Shown piece after piece: positions 23,159 to 35,547 of a stretch of 64,000 nt of DNA (within the stretch, counting starts at the first letter, position 1; each line of letters begins with the position of its first letter). The notes beneath the pieces are model-generated. The model worked only from the letters and a program-made list of their open reading frames with translations. It did not search any database and was not told where the DNA came from. The position numbers were made by a program, and so were the translations under genes. The stretch is from Aquatica leii (Eukaryota; Arthropoda; Insecta; Coleoptera; Lampyridae). The stretch spans positions 63,813,505-63,877,504 of the forward strand of contig CM069436.1 in NCBI GenBank assembly GCA_035610365.1. Reading direction: 5' to 3'.

Positions 23159-25337
23159 TTACAATAAATGTTCAAAATGTAAACCATTCATAATTTGACA
23201 GTGGTAAATTCGATTTTTAAAACCATCGATTGCTTTTGAAATCATATCTCGAGTTATAGCTCTTATCTCAACTATAATGCGATTTTTCAAATCTTCAACT
23301 TTATCAGGTTTATTTACATACATTTTGCTTTTAATATAGCCCCAAAGAAAAAAATCTAGTGGACTTAAATCCGGCGAGCGAGCAGGCCATTCTATCGTAC
23401 CTCTTCTGCCTATCCATGTATTTTGAAAAGTGTTATTAAGAAAGTGGCGGACATTAATTCCAAAATGTGGAGGTGTCCCGTCTTGTTGAAGCCATATTCT
23501 GTTATGAGGTATATCTGGATCTACTTCATGTAGAAATAACTCGGCCAAAGCAGGAATTAACTCAAATCTTAAGAAATCGAGATAAATATTCGCCGTTAAG
23601 CTACCTTCAAAAAAATATGGCCCCAAAATTTGACTTCCAATCATTCCTACCCAGACGTTGACTTTCTGCTAGTATTGGGTGTGTCCTTCTAGATACCAGT
23701 GAGAATTTTGTGAAGACCAGTAACGTGTGTTTTGTTTGTTAATTGTGCCGTTTAAACAAAACGTGGCCTCATCAGTAGAAAGGATATTTTTATGAAAATG
23801 TGCATCTCGTTCAAGTTTGTTTGTTATTGTTTGTAACGTTTACATTTTTTCGATTGAATACTTCTGTCTTAATTTAACATTTTTGGAGTCTCTGCGTGCG
23901 CAAATCGCTGATGCACATTACTCATGCGTGATTCGTAGCCATATTGTCTTAACCCATCTTCCGTTCAATTGCGAAAGGACGCGGACGTTCCTGCATAACG
24001 TGCAGAAAATTTCCTCATGTTAAATTTGAACTGTGGAAACCTGCTTTTGTAGTATGCATTGAAAATTATCCGCTTTTGTCGCAGTATTTTCGATTTCGTC
24101 CGTTTTATATTCGCCTTTGTTTAATTAAAGAAACCCGTAATCTGAAAGGGGTAAGTGATTCCTTTGTTCTGTACACGTGGTGATACAACTTTGATTTTGC
24201 GTTTTAGTTTCTTTCTTTATTTTTTTGTACGAACCGGAAGTTTTTACGATGTATTCTGGTTGATACGTTCGATTCCATTTGTTTGGATACGTGCAATTTC
24301 GATGGTTTTACGTTACGTTTTTGAATACGAATTTACGATTTATGTACGATATGATTATGGAAAATTTATGATACGTACGTTCCGCTAATACGTTTTATGA
24401 AGTTATGGTTAATGATCATCGATCTAAGGTGATAGGATAAATCAAATTATACGAAAACAATAGAAAGTAAATCCAGAAGATTTCCAATTATTGTGTAATT
24501 CATTTAAGTCACGTGATGAACACGCCCATGCGCGAAGTACGAACAGCAACAAGTAATTAACCTTCAAATACAAGTATGTACCTAATTAACCTAATTAAGT
24601 GTTAGTTTTAAGATTTGTTTATATGTTCGTTTTTGGTTTCAATATTTACCCGTTATAAATTTAATATAAAAAATATTGTGGCGTCCAAATTATTATTCAA
24701 ATTAGAATTGTAAATATTAGTGTACGAGTAGAATACCCCGTCCTGAACATAATTAGAAATAAGACTCATCGCTCTAATATTTGTGTGTTGTTTATATTTA
24801 AATAAATTCATAGAGCTAGCCCGGTGCATTATTATTATTTTAATTACGATTATTCAGTAAGATTTTTTTGTCGTTACAAATTTGGCACGATTAAAGTGTA
24901 TTCGTAAGTTTTTCGTTACATGTTTCACAAAACTCCAGCCTTCTGTCCAAATCGTCTTCAAATAATTATTGAACTACACAAGCTTTATAAGGATGAAATT
25001 TTTCTTTTTTTAAAACGTCATGTACAGCCGATTTATTCAAATTATGGTCTCTAGCAATTTGCCAAACAGAAATTTGTGGATTTTCCTCAACAGACAAGAA
25101 CACATTTTCTCGTTCCACATTACTTAATGACAAAGGTCTACCGGTTCTACTCGCATCTTTCACCGAACCTGTCTCTTGAAATTTCCGCCAAATTTTGCTT
25201 ACCGTGGACTGCGAAATGTTTAATTCTGGATGCAAGTTATTAAATAAATTACATACTTCGTCTTGGGTTCTTCTTTTATCTCCATATCCCAGAATCATTA
25301 AAATTTCAATTCTATGTTTCTCAGATAATTGAGCCAT
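23159..25337 (-). pseudogene. Mariner-type transposase, interrupted by a solo LTR
   Basis: The N-terminal part (25337-24966) begins MAQLSEKHRIEILMILGYGD. It carries a helix-turn-helix (ISQSTVSKIWRKFQETGSVK), a GRP linker (SRTGRPLS) and a second HTH (WQIARDHNLNKSAVHDVL). The C-terminal part holds STDEATFCLNG (first Asp), RIWLQQDGTPPH (second Asp) and WPARSPDLSPLDFFLWGYIK (third Asp). Taking the Asp of LDFF as catalytic, 41 residues separate Asp 2 and 3, which would be a DD41D (rosa-like) spacing; that assignment is inference. The frame is split by the LTR at 23832-24920. In-frame stops after KACVVQ and after EGHTQY show it is dead regardless. Confidence 0.9.
23832..24920 (+). mobile_element. 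Solo LTR (1,089 bp) inside the transposase
   Basis: It begins TGTAACG and ends CGTTACA, a perfect 7-bp terminal inverted repeat, with TGTT at 23828-23831 and again at 24921-24924 as a 4-bp target duplication. Excision of the LTR plus one TGTT makes the transposase frame continuous, which proves the boundaries. Its first about 330 bp and last about 250 bp resemble the 1.43-kb LTRs at 35.5 and 38.6 kb (for example GAAACCCGTAATCTGAAAGG here and the matching AAACCCGTAAATTAGAAGGG there, and AATATTGTGGCGTCCAA in both). It represents LTR-LTR recombination of an older member of that family. Confidence 0.92.
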
Positions 25338-25344
25338 ATTTCAA

Positions 25345-25740
25345 GCACTAACAAATAGCAAAGTGTGACAGTGTTCTAAAGTGCATTCAATTGTTTCAAT
25401 GCTACATATTACGTACCTGATTAATACTGCTCAGTAAAATAAATTTGTTAGACATGTCCTTGTTTTTCTTGAAAATTTTTTGATGTAAAGGTATTCAAGT
25501 TTTATATGGTTGAAAAGAGAAAAAAAGACTCTATCAAATGAGTATAATAAAGACGTACCTTGCTATTTAAAAAAATGTAAGTGTTATTCGTTGCGATTTT
25601 GTTTACAGCAAAAATTTAAATTGATATCTCCCAGGTGGTAGATAACTAAGTGATAAACAACTTTTATTTACAACTTTTTCGTGTAAAGTGCATATTTATC
25701 GACCTGTATAATATATTCCATACTTTTCGGACACACTGTA
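25345..25740. repeat. Right terminal inverted repeat of the mariner-type element
   Basis: Inverted partner of 22722-23100. The transposase start codon (25337) lies just inside it, so the promoter must lie in the TIR. Confidence 0.9.
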
Positions 25741-25744
25741 TACA

Positions 25745-28495
25745 AAAAATTATATGCAAAAATTATTTTTTTACAGTTATAGGTTCTTATTAGTTTGACT
25801 ATAAAGTTAACAGAAATCCACATGTTGCTTAGGTTAAGTTTTTACTTATTTATTATCGCAATTAAATTTTAACGTTGTCATTATTCGGTAACGACATAGG
25901 CTAGTAAGATTTTGAGTAAAAAGACGTTTTACATTGCAACCAAATAATTTTTTTTCTAGGCGATTTAAAGTATTAAACTATTTATTTAAAAACCCGGGAA
26001 GTTTAAAATTGTAATCTTCTACAAACATCACTATTATTACTAATTATATTTAAAGCAATATTAAATATATAAACGATGTACAATTATAGTATATTTATAT
26101 ATCAAAATAAGGATATAAAATATTTTATCTAATACTGAACATGTATATTGTGTATAGTAAATAAAACAAATTGAAACAGATTTTTCAGTATTTGAAATAT
26201 ACAATTATGTAACCTTATATTATTCTATTATAGTAAAATAAAGAAATTACTAAGAACCCGTATATTTTCCGACTTTTTCATATAAAATAATTGTAATAAA
26301 ATTTTATCGACAGTTCCGCTATATAAAGAAGCAGTACGTGTAAAAACGATAAATATTTTAATATGAAAATGCTCAGAAGTTGTTTGCCGTAAATATTTAT
26401 TTTATTACAATGCAATAAAACTAGAAGTTATTAATTTGAGTAACTATTATTTTAGTAGCTGTAAAGAAAAAATATTGTAAGTGCAATTTTAAATAATAAA
26501 AGAATAACAAATTTAAAAAGCAATAAACAATAATTTTGATTTAGTGTATCGTAGATTAGGTCCACAATATTTCTTAGCATAATATTTTTACTTACTTGTT
26601 TATTAAATATTTATAAGACACAATTTTATTTAAAATCAATCTTCTTTTAAATTCATAAATGATTCCAAAACATTGTTCCTTTTAGCTTATGATTCTTGTG
26701 TATGACCAAAAATTGGGAAAAACTTGAAATAAATAAAACGTTTTATTTTTGTATTAAAAATTTTTTTTGAATTTTAATATAGTTTGAAAAAGATAAACGA
26801 AATTTGATAGCGGTGCTATCAGATAGTGTAAGTTGCTACGTATTAAACATAATTGTTAATAGCTATAAAGGCGAAGAACGTTATAAAGTTGATTTCAAGT
26901 CCACATAACTCCAAATCGTTTTGAATAAAGTTTTAATTCTAAAAATTCAAAAAAAAAAATATTGAGAGAAAGGCCGTTCGTAATCAGATAAAAAAACGTA
27001 GTAATAAATCAAAATTAAAACTTTTTCTTTTACTGAAACTTTTTTAACAACAAACAGCTCATCTCAATCTTGTTACAAAATAAAATCAATAAAAACCAGA
27101 TGAAACAAACTACAAAAGCACTTACTATTTAGTTATTGTTTTAACATATCACATCGGTGTTTAACATACGTTATTTTAATTTAATATTATTAAAATAATT
27201 ATTAAATGTAAAAATTTAATGTATGATTTTGTACATATGTTTATTTATTTTCTTTTCGTATTTATATATTCTTATGTTCTTTTAAAGAATAATTGCAAAT
27301 TTAAATCAATTTTTTATTTTAAAAGTTTATTTATATAAATAATATATTACAATTTTTGTAATAAATAACATTATAGAATGTAGTAAACCAAAAAAATTAA
27401 TTAATGTATTTAGTCAATTGTAAGCAATATTTTAATATAAATAAACATTCTTACATAAGCAAGCTAAGTCTGCAAATAAGTTTTCATTTTTATAATTGTA
27501 CAAGAAAACATTATTTTCTGTCTAATTTTTATAACAAATGCATGTTTATCTTTTTGAATATTACTGATAATGATATGATTTACGTTACTAATAGCTGACA
27601 CTTTTTTGGCATCAAAACGCAAACAACTGGAGTAGCACTAAGAAGCAAATTTGTTTAACTCAAGATTAAACAAATTTACAGCAAGTGATTGTTGCAACAA
27701 ATTTATACTCTTCGAAGTCGTAAGAAAACAAGATGATTATGACATTTAAAATGCACAAAATAGTGTTTTTAGTAAATATTAAGAAAAAAAAAACCTTTAA
27801 AGTATCTATAACACACCTGAGTAAATTAAAAATACGTTTTTAAGTTTTTTGTCTACCTATAAAATAATTGTTAAATAGAGTAAATTTTTCTGAACAAACA
27901 TTTTTTGCATTGTGCAAAAAAGACCGCAAAAAAAAAGATATTTACTGGTAAAATTGAAATAGAATAATAATAGTGTAATGTTTTGAAATGCAAAAACAGT
28001 GTATTTACCGTATATTTTTATCTATTTGCTAAAGCAATTATGTATTACAAAACAGTTATCTGCTAAGGCACAGTTCTTAATCACATTTCTTTTTAGAGAG
28101 AAAAATTTTTTAAAAATATTTTTGAAATTTGTGCTGATGCCAAAGTAAAGAAAATGAAACTGTAGCATTATATTTTGTTAACGTGTGTATATAAGATACA
28201 CTATATAACCACAGTATAACCATTTTTCTCTTGCTTTTTAAAAGAACGTGTGTTTTTGTAAGACATGCTACAGTTTTTCTCAATGGTTTTTTGCAGCGTC
28301 TAGAGCAAATAAGGAGTACTTGCGTGTCATAATCAAATGTCTTCCCCTTCCCTGTACTTTTAAATTCCTACCCAAATTAAAATACAATTGCAGTTACTTA
28401 CACTATTACTTATTGGCAATATTCAACTGTTTATTTACAGTTAAATAAGAGTCTTTGACACCTTTAATTTTATTGCAATGCTACTAAGACGGAAC
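25745..28495. other. AT-rich stretch, no recognised gene
   Basis: Long homopolymer-rich non-coding sequence in intron 3. Only short open frames; no family or repeat pair recognised. Confidence 0.5.
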
Positions 28496-28499
28496 AATT

Positions 28500-28780
28500 T
28501 TTGAACCTTGGAAGCGTCTACAAAAAAAGATATAATATTTTGGACACATAATGAAGAAAAAAAATTTATGGCCTGCTATAGTTGATACTCCAAGCAAAGG
28601 TTCTAGCCAGAAGAAGACCTAGAAAGCGCAGAATCTCTTGAACAAACTTGGATTTTTATGTCACGAGAACTGTTTAGACCAGTAATCAGTTTCTGACTGC
28701 ACATGAACTGAGGCAGGCTTTAGGGTATCTCGAACGGTGTAAGACAAAACTATGGAATCACTAGGAGTGAAGCCGAAAAC
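28500..28780 (+). pseudogene. Non-LTR RT C-terminal scrap
   Basis: Broken frames give YFGHIMKKKNLWPAIVD, ARRRPRKRRIS-TNLD and QFLTAHELRQALGYLE. These parallel the FAHVMRGQKY, GRRGPGRRRISWLPNLREWF and NQLFRAAVNKI order in the insert at 20.2-21.0 kb, so this is a diverged relic of the same broad family on the opposite strand. Multiple stops. Confidence 0.5.
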
Positions 28781-28784
28781 ATAA

Positions 28785-29915
28785 CACTATTACCAACAGT
28801 ATCCTTGTGTAATACGATAGAATATTACTCAGCTATAAAATGGCAAACACACTGTACATAATTTGTAAAAATGTACTATGTTGCGACACAAAATAAAGTT
28901 GACTGAATGTGCACGTGGAGTCACAACCAATGCACCAATAAACACAGCGCAGTTGTGAATAAATAGCTTCGCGACTTAAGATCCATAATTTTAAACACAA
29001 ATACAAAATATCAACGTATCTTTTGGCCAAAATACGCGTAATAGTGGCAAATCTAATTGACGATACTATCTATCAATCCGCACATAAAGGAAAGCTATCG
29101 TAGTACATTCAACTTAACACAGTTGGTACAACCTTTTATAACTACAACAAAATTTACAAGGTAATCTATTTAAACAATTACTTATATTGCGATAACACAT
29201 TGTTAATGTTCTTAGAAACGTAAGGTTTATTACTGTAACTTACTTGATGTTCGATAAGAGTACCTGGGTGTAGTTTTTGCTACTCGACAAATGTGCAGGA
29301 TACCACAAACAACAGATGCCAGAGATGAGCCTATAAGAACTATAGTCCAAGGTCCAATTGTTGATGTATCTCAAAACTGTGACTTACAATAACGAGCCTT
29401 CCGATGATGGTCAGAGTCACAGGATAAAATTGATAGAATAATACCTAAGGTCCACCATGTAAAATTTGTAGGTGCAATTCTTAAAAAAATTGGCAGTAGC
29501 CACGTATACAGTCCGGCAAACAAAATTATTACAACCTCATATCTTCCTCAGGTTCGTATCGTTTAACGTAAAAGAAAAGATTTTTTGTAACTATCTTTAG
29601 GTGTCGATGGTCACACAGGAAAGAATCTTTCTTTTCATTTGCAAAAATTGCATTTTCCAAAAAAACCAGAAGAGTGGCGAGGACAACACAAAATCCGACT
29701 TAGAAAATCTCAAAATTTAAATGAATTGTAATTATTTAAATGTAGTCAGCAATTTTTAATAAACAGCTAAGTAAACCTGTCAATTGATTTTGGGTTATAA
29801 ATAAATAAATCGTTACAAGTAAACTTCAAATTGCTTTGCTTGTCGCGAACAATTGGAACGGATAGGCACACTCAGAAAAATTTAGGGCGCAGAACTCGTA
29901 ATACTTCAAACTAAA
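28785..29915. other. Unassigned, slightly GC-richer stretch
   Basis: Contains open minus-strand segments at 28833-29030 and hydrophobic minus-strand frames near 29280-29500, but none resembles a family I can name and stops interrupt them. Possibly another old element. Confidence 0.3.
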
Positions 29916-29919
29916 CAAA

Positions 29920-31205
29920 TTTTCGATCTAATAAAAATTCACAGCGAAGGGCAAAAACAAAGACAAAAAGCAAATCAAAATGATATGCGTCGAATTATTA
30001 TTATTGGTCAGTAGAAACTAATCGCACGATAATGAATTTGAATAATCGTGTAAGAAAACAAATACATGTAGTAGCAGATACTCATTGCGCTGCATTTCGT
30101 TACAACGCAATAATTGATTACAATGCATACCAATCCATTACTATTGGAACAATGCTATTGCTTCCGACACCACATGACTTAATCCGGCGCATTAAATGTC
30201 GTTTGAGACACTTTTATACCCATTTTTAAAACTATTACAACATAATTATTATTACGTAAATCAAAACTTTACATTCTTTACAGATTCAAGGTCAAATACA
30301 TCATCGAGCAGCTTCGCTATTGCAAATATTATTATTATATAATAATTGAAGACTTAATAATGTCGAACTAAGTGTTACCTCAATTAGAGATGACAGCAGT
30401 TAACTGTCTGATGAGCAATGTATTTAGTCGAGAATTGAAATGTGAAAACCAATATGATTGTGATGCATTAAAAGAATTAGTTGAAACGAACGTTCCGATT
30501 TTGAAATCACAACAAAAATGCTAATAAAACACTCTTATAGAAGTTGTAATTGATGGTGTAACTGTAAAAACTTTTGTGATCGCATTGATTTTAGCAACAA
30601 TTTGTTCGCAGCATGAAATTGCACTTGCATTTGCTTCATCAAAAATTGCAAATACGTTATTGGAAGGTTGTCGAACAGCTCATTCAGCACATGAAGACAT
30701 GCAAAGTAAGTACATGCGTTTCGAGATGCAGAACAACCAATCTAAAGAAGTATGTTCAAAACAATTATTGGAGATTGGCAATGGCAAAATTCCAGTTCCA
30801 GTTGATTTTTGCCAGTTAATCAAATCAATGACTAAACTCGTCCGAAAGATATTTTCAAATATTGCGCAAAATTACAAAAGTTATGTTTGGTTAAGCGGGC
30901 GTGTTATACTGGTTGCATAAAACATTGATGTCGACGAATAGAATCTCAAGATTCAAAATGAAGTTGCTAGAGAATTGATGATGTATACAATTCGGTGGAT
31001 TCTGTTACTATCCAGTCAAATTTTTAAACTAGTTAGAATTGGCCAGAGTGTCGGCACACAACCAATAATAAATTAGATCAGTAATCCTACCCTTGAGAAA
31101 TATTAACCAACCACGTCTTTGTAATAGCACTCAACTTTCGGCAAAGAAACTGATGGAGAATGTGATCGAAGCAACCATTACTTAAAAAAAAATACAAAAA
31201 CAAAG
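29920..31205 (+). pseudogene. Helitron replicase-helicase remnant, copy 1
   Basis: In order: an AFRYNAIIDYNAYQSITIGT box (N-terminal Helitron region), IQGQIHHRAASLL (Rep-like region), and a helicase part from 30555 with FVIALILATICSQHEIALAF, ANTLLEGCRTAHSA, LLEIGNGKIPVPVDF, RKIFSNIAQNYKSYVWLSGR, then INQPRLCNSTQLSAKKLMEN to about 31180. The Walker A loop (normally GGTGKT before the FxISLILA block) has decayed to DGVTVKT. Most of Rep, including the HxH and catalytic tyrosines, is deleted. Frames break repeatedly. Confidence 0.85.
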
Positions 31206-32339
31206 ACGTTAACTGTATGTCGCCTGTTCATGCGTTACAAAACAATAAGAATGGTTTATTTATGTACCGAACAACAAAATAAAAAAATTTGTGTATTAAA
31301 AGAAACATTGTAATAAAGGAAATTATGATGCCACAGCAAAACCAATTTGAATCAAAGCATTTCTTTGTTTTTTAGTTATTTTTACTTTGTTTACACAGAT
31401 GTCTAGCAGCTTTTTACTAATTCATAAAACCGTCAGTCTCTCAGATCAGCTGGTTCTCCATAATTTTTTTGTAATTTTGAAAATTTTTGCTATCGCTGTG
31501 TTAGTCCTTTAAGAAAAACGTAATAGGGAATAACAGTTTTGACATTTTTCAGAGATTGTTTTGGTTGTTTAAATAAAGGCATTTAATTACAGAGTAACAG
31601 TATATTAACATACAACTGCGACTATTTATGAACGGATTTTTGTTGTATTAGAGATGATTCAGAACCTATACCGTTTATGATAAAGTCTTAGTCAGTTTAG
31701 GCAGGTGCGTAACAATAAATTTAAATGAATAGTAGGGGCGCCCTCTCCACATGTGGACAGGGGCATAAATAGACAGTTGGTTTTTTCCGTACAGTTTTTT
31801 TTTCGAACGTTCTAAATTTCACTTACAGATAACACTATTGGTATGGATTTATGTTGAATGTCAGTAGCAATTTGTTTTTGTCCCTAGGTTATGTTATTTT
31901 TGTGGCGTAAAAGCAAATATTTAGTTCTTTAGAGATTTTATTATTATTCAGTCACATTTCGTGTTTCTTTGTGAATTGCATCTTTTTTTTGATACATTCA
32001 TATTCGATAATGGGTAAGTTCCTACAGTTTTGATCTAGTCATCATCAAAAAAAATATCCATCAGTCTTGAAAATCTATGCATATGAGACAGATATGGACT
32101 TCAAAATTAGAGTGCAAGTGGACAGTGTCCATTTCTGCCCCATTTGCTCTTCCAAATAGTAACGGCTCAATAAAACCTAATCAACAGAATATAATTGAAA
32201 TAGAAATACCAAACATAAAGTTTACTTCAAAATATAAAACTCAACAATTTTTTTTAATGAAGAAGAAGATTAGTAAATTATATTTTTCAATCTTCAAAGT
32301 TGTAATATAGATTAATATACTTTCAAATTTGAACATTTG

Positions 32340-33845
32340 CTTTGAAGCTTGAAAAAGGTGTCTCAAAATCATGGTCAGAAAATCAGGCAGCTGGAGTTGA
32401 TTAGATAGAACGTTTCATAAAGCGTCACAACAATTTAGCTTTGCGAAAACCGGAGTCAACGAGTCTAGCCGGAAACATGAGTTAAAATCGTAAACGTAGA
32501 TGAAAACGGAGTGAACATTGTTCTACAAATGCCAAAAGTGATGGCAAATAAAGGCTGTAAGCAAGTAGGACAAGCAATTAGGGCAGAAAGAAGGGAGCAA
32601 GTGACGTTCCTATTCTACCTATTTATATCTTCCCAAAAGTGGTATTTAAAGAATTGTTCTTGACTGAAGCCCAGAAGGCACTATTGGCATTGCTCTTCTA
32701 AGCGGTTGGATGACCAACAAAGGATTCCTAGAAGATGTAAAACACATTAAAAAAACATGCATGCTTCTAAGAAAAACCTTGCCTTAATACTGTTAGATAA
32801 TCATAATACATATGCAATGGTTTAGTACTGTTAACGTTTCCTTCCCACACAACACATCGATTACAGCTTCTAGTTGTGTGTGTACTTAGGCCTTTTAAAG
32901 CTCGTTGTCATGCAGCATTCAACTTATGAATGCCTAAATACCCGGAAAAAGCTATTACAATTTATGGTATTGCCCATCTAACAGCTCCAGCTTTTGATGA
33001 AGCTTTTAATAGAAAAAACATTATTTTTGGGTTTTTAAAAACTGGTTGTTGTCTTTTCATTAAAAATATATTTTTCTCTAAAGATTTCGTTGAAATTACA
33101 GTTACGGAAGTCAACGATGTATTGCAGCAAAATATTACAAATGGTATTTGTCTAAATTGTTTTACCTTGTCTAATTACAAAATATTTTTTACTTCAACAG
33201 AAAATTTTCAATCACGAGTCAACAGTCCACCAGTTTTAACTTTCGAAAAACAAAATTGTAATTAAATCTAATGTAAAACTTACTCCGGAACAGGTCCGTC
33301 TATACCCAAAGGTTGTGAGAGTAAGTTCTAAAAAAGAAAAAAATCTTAAGCATCCTAACCGCTACACCAGAGAAAAAGAGATTAGAAAATGAAATAAAAA
33401 AAAACAAAAACTAGTTGAAGAAAGAAAGGCAAGAATTACAAAAAAAAACTTAAATCCCATATTCGAAAAGTTTTTGATGAGGAAGCCTCAGAAAGCAAAA
33501 AATGAGAATTATTGCAAAAAAACAGATGATAGTATAATAGAGGTCAAGACCAAAAATAATAAAGATTTGAGTTGAGGTCTAACAAATATTCAAAAAGAAA
33601 AATTTGTTTTCGGTTAATATGCTACAAAGAAAACACTTCATCCGATTGAAAATGTACTGGTAGTTAGAATTTTTGGAAATTTAAAAAAAAATGACACAAC
33701 AACAATAGTTTGTGTTTCCAAATCAGAAGGACAACAGTCATATTTCTGCAGGCGATAGTGTGCAAAAATTGCCAGCCCTTGAAACAAAAATGGGAACTCT
33801 TTTATTAAAATGTTCGTTAATTTTCATGGTTATAATATGGGTTAA
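32340..33845 (+). pseudogene. Pogo/Tigger-like (DDE_1) transposase
   Basis: Broken frames read SWSENQAAGVD, IERFIKRHNNLALRKPESTS (CENP-B-type HTH side), IVNVDENGVNIV (first Asp), ANKGCKQVGQAIRAERREQV, LALILLDNHNTYAMV (second Asp) and FPSHTTHRLQLLVV. In the last, the third Asp of the usual HRLQPLDV has become Val. AFNL-MPKYPEKAITIYGIAH, LTAPAFDEAFNRKNIIFGF and a C-terminal tail ending FHGYNMG at a TAA (33843-33845) complete it. The tail FVFPNQKDNSHISAGDSVQK fits insect Tigger-type proteins. At least five frame breaks. Confidence 0.85.
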
Positions 33846-33894
33846 TACAAAGTATTATGGTAAGTTGTATATTATTTTCCTCCTTAATTGGACT

Positions 33895-34334
33895 TGACAC
33901 GATTTGCTTAAGGTTCTTCTATGAGAAGGGGCATATAAGACGACGTTTCGTGCAGCTAAGTGTGCACTTCTTTAGGCCTATTTACAGACTAGAAAAATTG
34001 TGTGTCTTGACTTGCACTGTGAAGACAATTAATCACATAAACTAACATTGAAAATAAATTAATTGAACACAAGAACAAATACAACACAACACTGTGTTCT
34101 AAGTCCACATTCTTACTGTTGTGTTGTATTTGTTCTTGTGTTCAATTAATTTATTTTTAATGTTAATTCATGTGATTAATTGTCTTCACAGTGTAGGTTA
34201 TGACACGCCATTTTTTTAGTCTGTAAATAGGCTTGAAAAAGTGCGCATTTAGTTGCACCAAACGTCGTCTTATATCGACACATAAAGTGTTTTGATGCCT
34301 CTACTCATAGAAGAATCTTAGGGAAATCGTGACA
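33895..34334. repeat. Near-perfect palindrome (foldback MITE-like), arms about 200 bp
   Basis: Arms 33895-34090 and 34118-34334 are reverse complements, with a 27-base centre. The inner 80 bp are almost identical (AACAAATACAACACAAC against GTTGTGTTGTATTTGTT; CAATTAATCACAT against ATGTGATTAATTG). The outer parts diverge more and the right arm has about 20 extra bases. No coding sequence. It would form a long hairpin as single strand or RNA. It sits 50 bp after the pogo-like stop codon. Confidence 0.9.
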
Positions 34335-34679
34335 ATGTATTATGTAACATAATAATTAAAGAGCACTTGCAAGAAAGAGTTATTAATTACATTCAACAAT
34401 ACTTGTGTCCACGTGTGTCCCGTAGAAAATATTGTTTTGTCCACATTATGTCTTCCTTAAGGGCACATGTGGACAAATTGCATCTAATTAGCACATAATG
34501 CATATGCTTTGAATAATTTTATAATTGAAAAATTTAAATGCGCATAGAGACTGACAAATACATGAGTATTACATTGATGAAGTCAACACTTCGCAAAAAA
34601 TCCTATTTTGTGACAGAAAAAAAATACTGAAATTTGTCTACATGTGCTCCTCTCTCCCTTATTATGTTTTAATTTTGGA

Positions 34680-35540
34680 CTTAAATAATTTTAGTTTATC
34701 TGTGTATCCTATAATAACCTTCCAAATATACTAATATGCTTTTATTTTTTACAGGTGTTGTTGGACAGAACATTATGAGCTTCTTTTTTATTGCAAAGAA
34801 TCTTACTAAGGCTAAATATCTAAAACTACTGCAAAAAAATATCATTCCTTCTTTAATAAGGTTATACCCCAATTAATACAATCTTAACGTAATTAGCAGC
34901 ACGCTATGGTTATACATTGGTGGAGCCTCTCCGCATTAAGCCAAGAAGTTTGTGCTTATTTGAACAACGTTTTTCCGAAAAGGTGAATTGAACGTCGAAG
35001 ACTGAACATTGTTACGTGCAAAAATTTCATAACGTAATACCCTTTATATGGGTTGAATTAAAATTAGATTTCGGTTTTGACGCGCTCTGTCGATTTTTTT
35101 CACTGTCATTTCATGCCAAGACGTTAAACTGACAACTACGTAAAATGGCCGGTATTGTGGAATAATTTAAGTATGGCTTGTTTCTACGGACATCCACGTT
35201 AATGAAAATGAAATTATAATTTCAATACGCCGTTAAACTAATTTATCCATCAACTGGTAAGCTATTTACATTTAAGTTGTTTAACTTACGCAATTGTAAT
35301 AGTAGTTTTAATACCATTTAGTTATTGTTAGTAACTAATTCTGTGATATCGCATGCTGTGAATCGTAGTTATATAACGTGTAATTTCTTCGCTATCAATA
35401 TCGTGTAGATTTATGTATTGTGGGTTGCCGATACTTGGGAAATTTCTAAGACTCGTTGTTAATAGCCTATGTTATCAAATTAAAGTTTTTATACCTGTTA
35501 AATCTTTCTTTTATGGCAACATACCTTTCTCTTCTATTGT
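34680..35540. other. AT-rich stretch between the pogo-like element and the LTR element
   Basis: No recognised gene. A slightly GC-richer segment at 34900-35110 is unassigned. Confidence 0.4.
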
Positions 35541-35547
35541 GGTTACA

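Larger units (their letters stand above)
22722..25740 (-). mobile_element. Mariner-type DNA transposon with about 380-bp TIRs, carrying a solo LTR
   Basis: The ends read TACAGCATGTCC (left) and the inverse of TACAGTGTGTCC (right), each flanked by TA (22720-22721 and 25741-25742), the Tc1/mariner target. The terminal inverted repeats run 22722-23100 and about 25345-25740, with few differences by eye and one indel of about a dozen bases near the inner end. The transposase lies on the minus strand between them. Removing the internal solo LTR and one TSD copy leaves 1,926 bp, a sensible size for an autonomous element. Confidence 0.92.
31730..34670 (+). mobile_element. Pogo/Tigger-like DNA transposon, approximate extent
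   Basis: The transposase relic (32340-33845) lies between two loosely inverted ends. On the left is AGTAGGGGCGCCCTCTCCAC followed by ATGTGGACAGG (about 31731). On the right the reverse complement of 34630-34670 is ATAAGGGAGAGAGGAGCACA followed by TGTAGACAAA. The TIR match is imperfect and the TA duplications were not pinned down, so the limits are approximate. A 440-bp palindrome lies between the gene and the right end. Confidence 0.5.

Noticed and set aside
24872-24878. First CGTTACA as the end of the solo LTR, with TTGGCACG as a PBS
   Set aside because: The second CGTTACA at 24914-24920 is followed by the matching TGTT and restores the transposase frame; the first is an internal duplicate, also present in the twin LTRs.
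29280-29720. Possible THAP-type or membrane protein coding
   Set aside because: Hydrophobic minus frame and a plus SFFSFAKIAFSKKPEEW stretch were considered, but key cysteines are lacking and stops interrupt.
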